A stretch of 64,000 nt of DNA from Halopseudomonas pelagia (lineage in GTDB: Bacteria; Pseudomonadota; Gammaproteobacteria; Pseudomonadales; Pseudomonadaceae): NCBI RefSeq assembly GCF_009497895.1, contig NZ_CP033116.1, positions 4,154,001 to 4,218,000 on the forward strand, written 5' to 3'. Below the pieces are notes generated by a model. The model was not told the origin of the DNA, did not search any database, and saw nothing but the letters and a program-made list of their open reading frames with translations. The translations under genes and the position numbers were made by a program. Each line of letters starts with the position of its first letter. The first letter of the stretch is position 1. This document shows positions 43,920-53,276 of this stretch, in pieces.

Positions 43920-45857
43920 ATGGTCTTTTCAGCAACTAGCGCAGATAGTCTGCCCGGATCTCCAGCGTCCGTCCGCACCCGCCTTTCGGCCCGCATGCTC
44001 TGCCTGTACAGGCTGTTATCTGCGTTTTACCTGCTATGTCTGTCGACCCTTGCTCTGGGCCAACCCACCGTACTGACTCTCGACGGCTCTGAAGCCGGCA
44101 TCAGCCTGCAACAGCATGCCTATTACCTGCGCGACTCCCAAGGCATGTTCGGCATTGACGACGTGCGCGCACGCGCTGCCGATTTCCGTCCTGCCAGAGA
44201 ACGTCGCGATCTGAACTTCAGCTATACCCGTGATCATGTCTGGCTACGGATAGATATCCAGTCAGCCGCCGAAGAGCCGCGCACCTGGGTACTCGAAATG
44301 CGCTACGCCTCGCTGGACCGGGTCAGTCTGTTCAATATTGGCGCTGATGGCGTACTCCAACAGCACGCCGGCGACACCCTGCCCTACCAGCAACGCAGCA
44401 TCGGTCACCGCAATCCGGTGTTCACGATCGAACTGGCCCCCGGTGAAAAACGCAGTGTGTATCTGCTCGCTCATTCCGAGGGCAGCCTGACCCTGGACAA
44501 CCAGCTCTGGAATACTGCCGCCTTTCATGAGCAGAGCCAGATGACCTATGTATTGCTGGCTATCTATTTTGGCATGCTGCTGGCCCTGGCCAGCTACAAC
44601 CTGATGTTGTTTGCCGTGCTTGGCGAGCGTTCCTTCGTGCTCTACGTCTGTTTTGTGATCAGTTTTGGCATCGGCGTGCTGGCCATCAACGGCCTGGGCG
44701 CGCAATACCTCTGGCCCAACCTAGGCGAGATAGGCAACCGAATACTGCCGTTTTTCCTCAGCCTCTCGGCGACCATAGGCATTCTCTTTGCGCAGTCCTT
44801 TCTGGACACGGCGCGACGCGCAGAGGGACTGAATCGCTTCCTATCAATCTGGGCCTGGGTCGCCATGACGGCCACGCTGATTACCCTGGTAGCAGACGGA
44901 CAGCGCGCCCTGCAATTGATGTCGGTGATCGGCTTGTTTACCACGCTGGTACTGTTCGTCACCGGTATTCTCTGCGCCATGCGCAGGATTCCCGGCTCGC
45001 TGATTTTCGTCTGCGCATGGCTGATGCTGCTGACGGGCGGCATGCTGCTGGCACTGCGTAACTTCAGCGTGATTCCGTCGAATTTCTTCACGGTAAACGC
45101 CATGCAGATCGGCTCTGCGATGGAAATGCTGTTGCTGTCGCTCGGGCTGGCAGCACGCTTCAACGAACTAAAGCGCCTCAAGGAATCAGCCCAGCGCCAG
45201 GCACTGAAATCGCAGAAGCAGGTGCTGGTGTCGTTGCTGCAGCAGGAAAAGATTCTCGAACAACGCGTGACCGAACGCACCGAGGCCTTGGCGCAGGCCA
45301 ACGCGCGCCTGGAGCTGCTGGCGATGCAGGATCCGCTGACCGGTCTGGCCAATCGCACCGCCCTCACCCAACATCTGCAGCAAGCGATGCCGCGTACCGA
45401 GCGTCGCAATGAATTATTGGCCCTGGTACTCATCGACCTCGACAGCTTCAAGGCGATCAATGATGAGCTGGGCCACGATACGGGCGACCAGGTGCTCGAA
45501 CAGGTGGCCGCAAGATTAACGGCATGTGCGAGGGAAACCGACCTGGTTGCGCGCCTCGGCGGCGACGAGTTCATCCTGATCAGCGAGGGCATTCTTGATC
45601 AGGATGACGCGCTCAGGCTCGGTGAACGGCTGCTGGACGCGCTCAGCCTGCCCGTCAGCCTGAGCGACGGCAGCATCAGCATTGGCGCAAGCATTGGCAT
45701 CAGTCTGACCAACGGCGTGCAGCCGGATATTGAAACCTTGATGCGCCATGCGGACCAGGCCATGTACCAGCGTAAACGCAGCGGCCGTAACGGCGTAGTG
45801 CTCTACAACCCGCTAGCCGACTCGCCATTTTCCCCGGGCAAACTACGTGAGCGCTAG
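43920..45857 (+). CDS. 7TMR-DISM diguanylate cyclase, copy 1
   Basis: A 645-residue protein. A signal peptide or leader comes first (LYRLLSAFYLLCLSTLALGQ), then the 7TMR-DISM extracellular domain (about 50-180), seven transmembrane helices (about 195-400; YVLLAIYFGMLLALASYNLMLFAVL...), a coiled coil and GGDEF (about 480-640). The active site is RLGGDEFIL and the I-site is intact (R-E-T-D). The start is uncertain: ATG 43920 and ATG 43995 are both possible, the latter opening directly on the signal peptide. It overlaps a paralogue by 11 bases. Probable sensor of a periplasmic ligand driving c-di-GMP synthesis. Confidence 0.86.
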   Translation: MVFSATSADSLPGSPASVRTRLSARMLCLYRLLSAFYLLCLSTLALGQPTVLTLDGSEAGISLQQHAYYLRDSQGMFGIDDVRARAADFRPARERRDLNFSYTRDHVWLRIDIQSAAEEPRTWVLEMRYASLDRVSLFNIGADGVLQQHAGDTLPYQQRSIGHRNPVFTIELAPGEKRSVYLLAHSEGSLTLDNQLWNTAAFHEQSQMTYVLLAIYFGMLLALASYNLMLFAVLGERSFVLYVCFVISFGIGVLAINGLGAQYLWPNLGEIGNRILPFFLSLSATIGILFAQSFLDTARRAEGLNRFLSIWAWVAMTATLITLVADGQRALQLMSVIGLFTTLVLFVTGILCAMRRIPGSLIFVCAWLMLLTGGMLLALRNFSVIPSNFFTVNAMQIGSAMEMLLLSLGLAARFNELKRLKESAQRQALKSQKQVLVSLLQQEKILEQRVTERTEALAQANARLELLAMQDPLTGLANRTALTQHLQQAMPRTERRNELLALVLIDLDSFKAINDELGHDTGDQVLEQVAARLTACARETDLVARLGGDEFILISEGILDQDDALRLGERLLDALSLPVSLSDGSISIGASIGISLTNGVQPDIETLMRHADQAMYQRKRSGRNGVVLYNPLADSPFSPGKLRER

Positions 45858-47682
45858 ATTCGGAGTTTTCCTGAGTAACGCACTGAAACCATTGATTTTG
45901 CTGTGCCTGACCTGCATCAGCCCATCACTGTACGCGGCACCAGGTACGCTTTTCCTAACGGGGGCCGAGCAACATATTCCCCTTCAGCCATGGGTAGAAT
46001 ACCGGCAAACGCCGCGCGACCTGACTTATGAGCAACTGCTCGAAAGCCACGAAATATGGACGGCAGGCTCCAACCGCAGCGACATGAATTTCGGCTACAC
46101 CCAGGAGGCGGTCTGGCTCAAGCTGAGCATCAGTTCCAGCGCCCAGCGCGATACTCTCTGGCACTTGCACTTTCCCTATTCTTCATTGAACCGGGTCCAC
46201 ATTTATCAAGAGGGGACTGGCGTGAAAACCAGCGGCGCCGTCGTGCCGCTGAACCAGCGCGACCTGGCTCACCGCGATCCCGCTTTTTCCCTGCGCCTGG
46301 CGCCGGGCGAGCAGACCACGCTGTATATTCGCGCCGAATCCGAAGGTAGCCTGACGCTCACCAGCCAGATCTGGTCCAGCCCTGCGTTTGCCAGCTTCAG
46401 CGTCAACAGCAGCGCATTACTGGCGCTGTACTGCGGCATGCTACTGGCGCTGGCTAGCTATAACCTGTTGCTTTTCACTGTACTGCGTGAACGCAGCTAC
46501 CTGTATTACGTGTGCTTCGTTCTCAGCTTTGGCGTGGGCGTGCTGGCCTTTACTGGACTAGGCGCCCGGTATATCTGGAGCGACCTGGGCACCTGGAGCG
46601 GACGCCTGCTACCGCTCGGGCTGTGCCTGGCCGCCACCGTGGGTACGCTGTTTACCTGCAGCTTTCTGAATACCCGCCAACACATGCCCGCCGGGCACCG
46701 CCTGCTCAGCGGCCTGATATTGGCCAGCCTGCTGCTGACCCTGGCCAGCCTCGTACTGCCCGTGCACTGGGTGATTCTCAGCATGTCGGTATTGGGCATG
46801 ATAGGCGCGCCGCTAACCTTTGGCTGCATACTGCTGGCGGTGCGCTTTCGAGTGCCCGGCGCGCGTATATTCCTGGCCGCCTGGGCATGCATGATCGTCG
46901 GTGTGGTGCTGCTATCGCTGCGCAACTTTGGCGTCATTCCATCCAATCTGGTGACTACCTACGCCATGCACGTCGGTTCAGCTCTGGAAATGCTGTTGCT
47001 GTCGTTTGCACTGGCAGACCGCTTCAACACGCTGAAAAAGCAGAAAGAAGCAACGCAAGAAAGCCTGGTGAACGCGCTTAAGGCTCACGAGCTGGAACTG
47101 GAAGACAAGGTCCAGCAGCGCACTGCAGAATTGCAAATAGCCAATACACGACTTGCGGCTATGGCCATGCAGGACCCGTTGACCGGGCTGGCCAACCGCA
47201 GCGCTTTGGACACCCACATGAGTCAGGCATTACGCCGCTCACAGCGACGGCGCATACCGCTGGCCGTTATGCTTGTCGACCTGGATGGCTTCAAGCAGAT
47301 CAACGATCAATTAGGCCATGAAACCGGCGATCAGGTGCTCTGCACCATAGCCGATCGGCTACGCAGTATCGCCAGGGAAACGGACTTTATCGCACGTTTG
47401 GGAGGTGATGAGTTCGTGCTGGTGGCTGAGGACGTGGGCACACCAGAGCAGGCCCACACGCTGGCCGAACGCTTCCTCGATACACTGAGCATGACCATCG
47501 ACATGGGCGTGCAGAGCGTCGCAGTGGGGGCCAGCATTGGCGTCAGTATGACCCTTTCCGCCGAGCTGGATGTGGCGCAAATGCTGCGCCAGGCCGACAT
47601 GGCCATGTACAAGCGCAAGCGCAGTGGCCGCGGCGGTGTCAGCTTCTACACAGAGGGGGAAGGCATCGACCAGTTGGCCTGA
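45847..47682 (+). CDS. 7TMR-DISM diguanylate cyclase, copy 2
   Basis: A 611-residue paralogue of the preceding gene with the same order: signal peptide (LILLCLTCISPSLYA), DISM domain, seven helices, GGDEF with RLGGDEFVL and I-site R-E-T-D. Stretches such as LALASYNLLLF, YVCFVLSFGVGVLA and the coiled coil plus AMQDPLTGLANR are shared nearly word for word with copy 1, whereas the ligand-binding domains diverge more. It starts with GTG 11 bases inside copy 1, implying coupled translation. A tandem duplication with divergent sensing is the straightforward reading. Confidence 0.88.
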   Translation: MSARFGVFLSNALKPLILLCLTCISPSLYAAPGTLFLTGAEQHIPLQPWVEYRQTPRDLTYEQLLESHEIWTAGSNRSDMNFGYTQEAVWLKLSISSSAQRDTLWHLHFPYSSLNRVHIYQEGTGVKTSGAVVPLNQRDLAHRDPAFSLRLAPGEQTTLYIRAESEGSLTLTSQIWSSPAFASFSVNSSALLALYCGMLLALASYNLLLFTVLRERSYLYYVCFVLSFGVGVLAFTGLGARYIWSDLGTWSGRLLPLGLCLAATVGTLFTCSFLNTRQHMPAGHRLLSGLILASLLLTLASLVLPVHWVILSMSVLGMIGAPLTFGCILLAVRFRVPGARIFLAAWACMIVGVVLLSLRNFGVIPSNLVTTYAMHVGSALEMLLLSFALADRFNTLKKQKEATQESLVNALKAHELELEDKVQQRTAELQIANTRLAAMAMQDPLTGLANRSALDTHMSQALRRSQRRRIPLAVMLVDLDGFKQINDQLGHETGDQVLCTIADRLRSIARETDFIARLGGDEFVLVAEDVGTPEQAHTLAERFLDTLSMTIDMGVQSVAVGASIGVSMTLSAELDVAQMLRQADMAMYKRKRSGRGGVSFYTEGEGIDQLA

Positions 47683-47722
47683 TCAATGCCCGAGCTTCAG
47701 AACAACTGCTGACAATACGTAC

Positions 47723-48823
47723 TCAGTTCGCTGGCACTACTTTAAGAAGTTTGCCATCAGCGCCGTCGGTCAACAGATAGAGAGCGCCATCGGGACCGCT
47801 ACGGACATCGCGGAACCGGCTCTCAAGCTCCTTGAACAGGCTTTCCTGCCCAACCACTTCATTGCCATTGAGTTCCACCCGGCGCACCTCCATACCCGCC
47901 AGCGCGGCAACCATCAGACTCCCATCCCATTCGGGGAAAAGGTCACCCCGGTATAGCGCAAAGCCCGCCGGGGCGATTGACGGGGTCCAGTGCAGCAGCG
48001 GCTGCTCCAGCCCCGGCAACTCAGTATGCGGGCTGATCACCGCGCCACTGTAATCCACACCATGGGTGATCTTCGGCCAGCCATAGTTGTTACCCGGCTC
48101 GATCAGATTGATCTCGTCACCACCGCGCGCGCCATGTTCATGAGCCAGCACGCGCTCGCCCTCGGCATCATAGATAAGCCCCTGCACGTTGCGATGGCCG
48201 ATGCTGTACAGCTCAGGCAGCGCATCATTCTGGCCGACGTAAGGATTGTCCTCGGGCACAGAACCGTCACGGTTCAGACGCACAATCGAGCCTATATGGC
48301 TGCCGGTCTTCTGTGCCTCTTCCCGGTAGTTGAAGCCGTCGCCCAGACCCAGCAACAAGGTATTATCCGGCAAGAACGCGATCCGTCCGCCATAATGCGC
48401 AGAGCCTGCTTTGGCCGGCGTAACGCGGAATATCTCGTCGACCTCCGTCAGCGCTTGGCCATTGAACGTAGCGCTAGCCAAGCAGGCATGATTGGCCTTG
48501 GCCGTGCCACAGGCGTAACTCAAGAACACGCGCTTGTTCTGCGCGAATTCGGGATCCAGCGCGATTTCGAACAGGCCGGCTTGGCCTGATACATACACTT
48601 GAGGCACACCGCTAACCGGTTCTGCTTGCAACTCGCCTGCGGCATTTATGTACCGAAGCTGACCCGTGCGCTCGGTGATCAACATGCCACCGTCCGGCAG
48701 AAAGGCCAATGACCAGGGATTTTCAAGGCCTTCGGCGAGCGTCTCGACACGGTAATCAGCAGCCTGAACACTCCAGGCAGAGGCCATTGTCACGGCAGCC
48801 AGCAAGGCACTTTTTTTCCACAT
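47723..48823 (-). CDS. PQQ-dependent soluble aldose sugar dehydrogenase (YliI-like)
   Basis: A 366-residue periplasmic protein. A signal peptide (WKKSALLAAVTMASAWSVQA) is cleaved before ADYRVETLAEG. The mature part has the soluble glucose dehydrogenase propeller signature: ENPWSLAFLPDGGMLITERTG, GGRIAFLPDNTLLLGLGD, SIGHRNVQGLIYD and HGARGGDEINLIEPGNNYGWP. It oxidises aldose sugars with PQQ and calcium; electron acceptor and true substrate are unknown. Confidence 0.88.
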   Translation of the reverse strand: MWKKSALLAAVTMASAWSVQAADYRVETLAEGLENPWSLAFLPDGGMLITERTGQLRYINAAGELQAEPVSGVPQVYVSGQAGLFEIALDPEFAQNKRVFLSYACGTAKANHACLASATFNGQALTEVDEIFRVTPAKAGSAHYGGRIAFLPDNTLLLGLGDGFNYREEAQKTGSHIGSIVRLNRDGSVPEDNPYVGQNDALPELYSIGHRNVQGLIYDAEGERVLAHEHGARGGDEINLIEPGNNYGWPKITHGVDYSGAVISPHTELPGLEQPLLHWTPSIAPAGFALYRGDLFPEWDGSLMVAALAGMEVRRVELNGNEVVGQESLFKELESRFRDVRSGPDGALYLLTDGADGKLLKVVPAN

Positions 48824-48862
48824 GTCATAACTCTCCAGTTCAATCGGTGCAATTAAGAAAGA

Positions 48863-49333
48863 TCAGCCCAGAACCCGCAGACCACGCTTGACCACCGGGC
48901 GCGTCAGGCGACCGAATAACCAGCTACCCACCGCGACTGCCGTCATCATCAACAGCAAGCCTGGTGTTTCACGGGTGGCCGCGATAAAGGTCGGCATTGG
49001 CAGGAAATGGTCCGCCACTCGGAACGCCACCCAAATGCCAACGCCGCCTGCGAGCGCGAACAACAGACCACGCCAGGGCTTGAAAATACGGGCCATACCA
49101 GCGGCCAGGGGCAGTGCACAGATGAATGTGACCGTCACCATTAACGCAAAGATAGGGGTAAAGCCGGTGAGATCCCGCAGGCTGGTGAGCATGCGTTGCT
49201 CCAGCGAAATCGGGGTACCCAATTGTTGCAGCTCATAGAGGTTCAACTGGCTCTGCATCAGCGTACCCAGAACCGTAGCCACCAGCACACTGAGAAGGAA
49301 GAAAAACAACACGCGCAGAACGGTTATCAACAT
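48863..49333 (-). CDS. hypothetical four-helix inner-membrane protein
   Basis: A 156-residue protein with four hydrophobic segments (VLFFFLLSVLVATVLGTLM, FALMVTVTFICALPLAAGMA, LLFALAGGVGIWVAFRVA, LLLMMTAVAVGSWLFGRL) and a periplasmic loop of about 30 residues after the first. No recognised domain. It lies upstream of and on the same strand as the PQQ sugar dehydrogenase, with a 39-base gap, so they may be co-transcribed; a functional link is not shown. Confidence 0.75.
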   Translation of the reverse strand: MLITVLRVLFFFLLSVLVATVLGTLMQSQLNLYELQQLGTPISLEQRMLTSLRDLTGFTPIFALMVTVTFICALPLAAGMARIFKPWRGLLFALAGGVGIWVAFRVADHFLPMPTFIAATRETPGLLLMMTAVAVGSWLFGRLTRPVVKRGLRVLG

Positions 49334-49420
49334 CGCGAGGACATCCTGTTTATTGTTGAAAGTGTGGCACTCAAAAGACCTGCAGACACGCCAGGCCTGT
49401 AACCTGATATGTACGTTGGC

Positions 49421-49714
49421 TCAGCTGGCGGAGGGCAACTCGGGCAGATTGCGCAGTCCTGCTTCGTATGCGGTTATATCAAACGGCTGATCAGTGTCCA
49501 GCATCACGCCGATGCAATGGGCCAGGACCGCAGCCATCAAGTCCAGGCTGTCCTCACGGCTGTAGCCTACCAATGTGAGCTTGTTCAGCGTCGCCTGGGC
49601 GAACGCCGGCTCGTTGCTGGCCAACTGATTTTCAATCGCCTCAAACAAACGCTCATGGGCAAAGATCTCATCGGCCTGATCGTCATTGGCAGCGTTGTCT
49701 TGGGGTGGTTGCAT
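49421..49714 (-). CDS. conserved hypothetical acidic protein (97 aa)
   Basis: A 97-residue cytoplasmic protein with no membrane segment, acidic at the N terminus (NDDQADEIFAHERLFEAIENQL) and with a helical body (KLTLVGYSREDSLDLMAAVLAHCIGVML). I do not recognise a named domain. It sits downstream of fba on the same strand. Homologues in this genomic position occur in pseudomonads. Function unknown. Confidence 0.7.
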   Translation of the reverse strand: MQPPQDNAANDDQADEIFAHERLFEAIENQLASNEPAFAQATLNKLTLVGYSREDSLDLMAAVLAHCIGVMLDTDQPFDITAYEAGLRNLPELPSAS

Positions 49715-49739
49715 TATGTGTATCTCGGGCGGGGCGGAT

Positions 49740-49757
49740 AAGGGGGAGAACTCCCCC
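49740..49757 (-). terminator. probable terminator of the fba transcript
   Basis: On the transcribed strand an 8-bp near-perfect GC stem (AGGGGGAG/CTCCCCCT with a two-base apex) starts nine bases after the fba stop and is followed by a short T-containing tail (TTAT). The T-run is weak, so this may be a pause or partial terminator. Confidence 0.45.
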
Positions 49758-49765
49758 TCTCCTAC

Positions 49766-50830
49766 TTAGTTGATCTTGGGGTCCAGTTCACCGCTGGCGT
49801 AACGGGCGAACATCGCTTCGAGGTTAACCGGCTTGATTTTCGAGGCATGGCCAGCAGTGCCAAAGGCTTCGTAGCGAGCGATGCAGACATCGCGCATGGC
49901 TTTGACGGTTTCGCCGAAGAATTTGCGCGGGTCGAATTCGCTCGGGTATTTGGCCATATGACGGCGCATTGCACCGGTCGAGGCCAGACGCAGATCGGTG
50001 TCGATATTGACCTTGCGCACGCCGAACTTGATGCCTTCAACGATTTCTTCCACCGGCACACCGTAGGTTTCCTTGATGTCACCACCGTACTCGTTGATGA
50101 TCGCCAGCCACTCCTGCGGCACCGAGGACGAGCCATGCATCACCAGGTGGGTATCGGGGATGCGTGCGTGGATCGCCTTGATGCGGTCGATGGCCAGAAT
50201 ATCGCCCGTCGGTGGCTTGGTGAACTTGTAGGCGCCGTGGCTGGTGCCGATGGCGATGGCCAAGGCATCGACATGAGTCTGTTTGACGAAGTCGGCAGCT
50301 TCTTCCGGGTCCGTCAGCATCTGGCTATGGTCCAGCACACCTTCGGCGCCCACGCCGTCTTCTTCGCCGGCCATGCCGGTCTCCAGGCTGCCCAGGCAAC
50401 CGAGTTCACCTTCCACGGACACGCCGCAGGCGTGGGCGAAAGCGACAGTCTGCCGGGTTACGGCGACGTTGTAATCGTAGTCGGCCGGGGTCTTGCCGTC
50501 TTCTTTGAGCGAGCCGTCCATCATCACCGAGCTGAAACCCAGTTGGATCGAGCGCTGACAGACGTCCGGGCTGGTGCCGTGGTCCTGGTGCATGCACACC
50601 GGAATATGCGGAAACTCTTCAATCGCGGCCAGAATCAGGTGGCGCAGAAAGGGCGCACCGGCGTACTTGCGTGCACCTGCCGAGGCCTGGACGATGACAG
50701 GCGAATCGGTCTTGTCAGCCGCTTCCATGATGGCGCGCATCTGTTCCAGATTGTTGACGTTGAACGCGGGTACGCCGTAACCGAATTCGGCAGCGTGATC
50801 GAGCATCTGACGCATGCTGATAAGAGCCAT
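49766..50830 (-). CDS. fba: fructose-1,6-bisphosphate aldolase, class II
   Basis: A 354-residue zinc-dependent aldolase cleaving or forming fructose-1,6-bisphosphate. Class II landmarks are [15 protein letters not shown], the metal-ligand segment [14 protein letters not shown], the [11 protein letters not shown] loop and [12 protein letters not shown]. Length is typical of the Calvin/glycolysis IIB subtype found in pseudomonads. It follows pgk on the same strand; GGAG precedes the ATG. Confidence 0.96.
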   Translation of the reverse strand: MALISMRQMLDHAAEFGYGVPAFNVNNLEQMRAIMEAADKTDSPVIVQASAGARKYAGAPFLRHLILAAIEEFPHIPVCMHQDHGTSPDVCQRSIQLGFSSVMMDGSLKEDGKTPADYDYNVAVTRQTVAFAHACGVSVEGELGCLGSLETGMAGEEDGVGAEGVLDHSQMLTDPEEAADFVKQTHVDALAIAIGTSHGAYKFTKPPTGDILAIDRIKAIHARIPDTHLVMHGSSSVPQEWLAIINEYGGDIKETYGVPVEEIVEGIKFGVRKVNIDTDLRLASTGAMRRHMAKYPSEFDPRKFFGETVKAMRDVCIARYEAFGTAGHASKIKPVNLEAMFARYASGELDPKIN

Positions 50831-50867
50831 TTGATATTCTCCAGTAATCAGTAATAAAACCGTGTTT

Positions 50868-50894
50868 CAGCCTGCCGCAGCGGGCGGCAGGCTG
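50868..50894 (-). other. intercistronic hairpin between pgk and fba
   Basis: CAGCCTGCCGC / GCGGCAGGCTG forms a perfect 11-bp stem with a five-base loop, beginning four bases after the pgk stop. No T-run follows immediately on the transcribed strand, so it is more likely a stabilising or processing hairpin that sets the relative levels of pgk and fba message. Confidence 0.55.
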
Positions 50895-50898
50895 CAAG

Positions 50899-52065
50899 TT
50901 ATTCGCAGGACTTGCGCTCTTCCAGCACTGCGACGGCGGGCAGCACCTTGCCTTCGACAAATTCCAGAAAAGCGCCGCCGCCTGTAGAAATATAGGAAAT
51001 CTGTTCGGCCACGCCATATTTGTCGATCGCCGCCAGGGTGTCACCGCCACCGGCGATCGAAAACGCCGGGCTCTCGGCAATCGCCAACGCCAGCGCTTTG
51101 GTGCCATTGCCAAACTGGTCGAACTCAAACACACCCACGGGTCCATTCCACAAAATGGTACCGGCGGACTTGAGCAACTCGGCAAAATGCGCAGCGGTCT
51201 GTGGCCCGATATCCAGAATCATGTCATCCGCTGTGACTTCGGCTACCAGCTTGACGGTTGCCTTGGCGCTCTCGGCGAACTCGCTGGCGACCACAACATC
51301 GATAGGCAAAGGCACGCTGACCTTATCGGCAATCGAACGCGCCGTTTCCAGCAGATCTGCCTCATACAAGGATTTACCCACCGGGTAACCGGCTGCGGCG
51401 AGGAAGGTGTTGGCGATACCGCCACCGACAATCAGCTGATCGCATTTTTCAGACAGTGCGTTAAGCACATCCAATTTGGTAGAGACCTTGGAACCCGCAA
51501 CGATGGCAGTCATCGGCCGAGTCGGCTTGAGCAGTGCCTTGGCCAGCGCATCAAGCTCGGCGGCCAGCAGCGGGCCGGCACAGGCGACCCTGGCGAATTT
51601 CGCCACCCCATGGGTAGAGCCCTGGGCTCGATGCGCGGTACCGAAGGCATCCATCACGAACACATCACAGAGCGCTGCGTACTGCTGCGCCAGCTCGTCG
51701 GTGTTCTTCTTTTCGCCCTTGTTGAAGCGCACATTTTCCAGAAGAACCACATCGCCCGGCTGCACCTCAACGCCGGCCAGGTAGTCCTTCACCAAGGGCA
51801 CATCACGGCCCAAAGCCTTGGATAGATACGCGGCTACCGGCGCCAGGCTATCTTCTTCGCTGAATACGCCCTCTTCCGGCCGACCGAGATGCGAGCAGAT
51901 CATCACCGCCGCACCTTTTTCCAGCGCCAGCTTGATGGTGGGCAGGGCAGCAAGAATGCGCGCATCGCTCTTAACCTTGCCATCCTTGACGGGTACATTC
52001 AGATCCTCGCGGATCAACACGCGCTGGTTCTTCAGCTCCAGCTCGTTCATGGTCAATACGCTCAT
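50899..52065 (-). CDS. pgk: phosphoglycerate kinase
   Basis: A 388-residue monomeric glycolytic kinase transferring phosphate between 1,3-bisphosphoglycerate and ADP. The N-terminal substrate site is [14 protein letters not shown], the hinge region [13 protein letters not shown], and the C-terminal nucleotide loop GGGDTLAA. It is in the conserved tkt-epd-pgk-fba order. The ATG opening M-S-V-L-T-M gives the Pseudomonas form of the N terminus. Confidence 0.96.
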   Translation of the reverse strand: MSVLTMNELELKNQRVLIREDLNVPVKDGKVKSDARILAALPTIKLALEKGAAVMICSHLGRPEEGVFSEEDSLAPVAAYLSKALGRDVPLVKDYLAGVEVQPGDVVLLENVRFNKGEKKNTDELAQQYAALCDVFVMDAFGTAHRAQGSTHGVAKFARVACAGPLLAAELDALAKALLKPTRPMTAIVAGSKVSTKLDVLNALSEKCDQLIVGGGIANTFLAAAGYPVGKSLYEADLLETARSIADKVSVPLPIDVVVASEFAESAKATVKLVAEVTADDMILDIGPQTAAHFAELLKSAGTILWNGPVGVFEFDQFGNGTKALALAIAESPAFSIAGGGDTLAAIDKYGVAEQISYISTGGGAFLEFVEGKVLPAVAVLEERKSCE

Positions 52066-52145
52066 GTCCTGCTCCTAGTAAAACCAATCAATTTTGTTTG
52101 TTTCAGCGCTGAGGGCGTAACAAGCGCACTCAGATCGTGAGTTCT

Positions 52146-53201
52146 TCAGTCCCGGCTGGCGATCTGTAGCCAGTAGTCAGCAACATCCAGCATACGATTG
52201 GCGAATCCCCACTCGTTATCAAACCAGACCAGCAAATTCACCATGCGCGGTCCGGATACGCGAGTCTGGCTGCCATCCACCACCGCCGAATGCGGGTCGT
52301 GATTAAAATCACAGCTGGCGTGCGGCAATTCAGTGTAATCCACCAGGCCCTTGAAAGCGCCTTGGGACGCCGTCTGCAGCAGGCGATTGACCTCCTCGGC
52401 GCTGGTATCGCGCCGGGTCTGCAAGGTAATGTCCAGCGCAGACACGTTCAATGTCGGCACGCGAATCGCCTTGGCCTGAACTCGCCCTGCCAGCTCGGGC
52501 ATCAAACGCTCGATACCTCGCGCCAAGCCAGTGGAGACCGGGATCATCGACTGGAAGGCCGACCGTGTGCGGCGCAGATCCGTATGATGATAAGCATCAA
52601 TCACCGGTTGATCATTCATTGCCGAATGGATCGTGGTAATTGAGACATATTCCAGGCCGATCTGTTCATTCAACAGCTTCAATAGCGGTACGCTGCAATT
52701 GGTCGTGCAGGAGGCATTGGAAACCAGCCGCGCCTGGGGATCGAGCTGCTGGTGGTTGGCGCCAAATACCACAGTGGCGTCCACAGCAGACTCATTGGCC
52801 ATCGGTTGAGAAAACAGCACCCGGGGCACGCCAGCGTGAGTAAAACGCGAAGCTTCCTCACGCGTGGTGTATTGCCCTGAGCATTCCAGCAGCAGATCGA
52901 TATTCAGCGATTTCCAGTCGATCGTCTCGGGTTGCGGCTGGCTGAGTACCTGTACCGGCTGACCGTCAATCATCAGACAATCACCCTCAACCCTCACCTC
53001 TCCGGGAAAACGCCCGTGGGTGGAATCAAATCGAGTCAGGTATTCGATGCTGGCCTGGTCGGCCAGATCGTTCAGCGCGACGATCTGCATGCCGGCGCCC
53101 TGAATACCGGCCCCGGCGCGCTCGTGTAGCGCACGCAACACGCAACGGCCAATACGGCCGTAGCCGTTGAGCGCAATGCGGTAAGGACCGGGGGAAGGCA
53201 T
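52146..53201 (-). CDS. epd: erythrose-4-phosphate dehydrogenase (GAPDH family)
   Basis: A 351-residue NAD-dependent dehydrogenase of the GAPDH family. It has the N-terminal NGYGRIGR, the catalytic cysteine in SNASCTTNCSVP and the C-terminal WFDNEWGFANRM. Features of the erythrose-4-phosphate branch and its placement between tkt and pgk indicate Epd, which supplies 4-phosphoerythronate for pyridoxal phosphate synthesis. A plain GAPDH role cannot be excluded. AAGGAG eight bases upstream supports ATG 53201. Confidence 0.9.
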   Translation of the reverse strand: MPSPGPYRIALNGYGRIGRCVLRALHERAGAGIQGAGMQIVALNDLADQASIEYLTRFDSTHGRFPGEVRVEGDCLMIDGQPVQVLSQPQPETIDWKSLNIDLLLECSGQYTTREEASRFTHAGVPRVLFSQPMANESAVDATVVFGANHQQLDPQARLVSNASCTTNCSVPLLKLLNEQIGLEYVSITTIHSAMNDQPVIDAYHHTDLRRTRSAFQSMIPVSTGLARGIERLMPELAGRVQAKAIRVPTLNVSALDITLQTRRDTSAEEVNRLLQTASQGAFKGLVDYTELPHASCDFNHDPHSAVVDGSQTRVSGPRMVNLLVWFDNEWGFANRMLDVADYWLQIASRD

Positions 53202-53276
53202 GCAGCAACTCCTTTGACAGCAGGTTTCCAGCGTCAAGCTACTTCCGGCTGCTTGCCGCTGGGACCTTGTGGCGGG

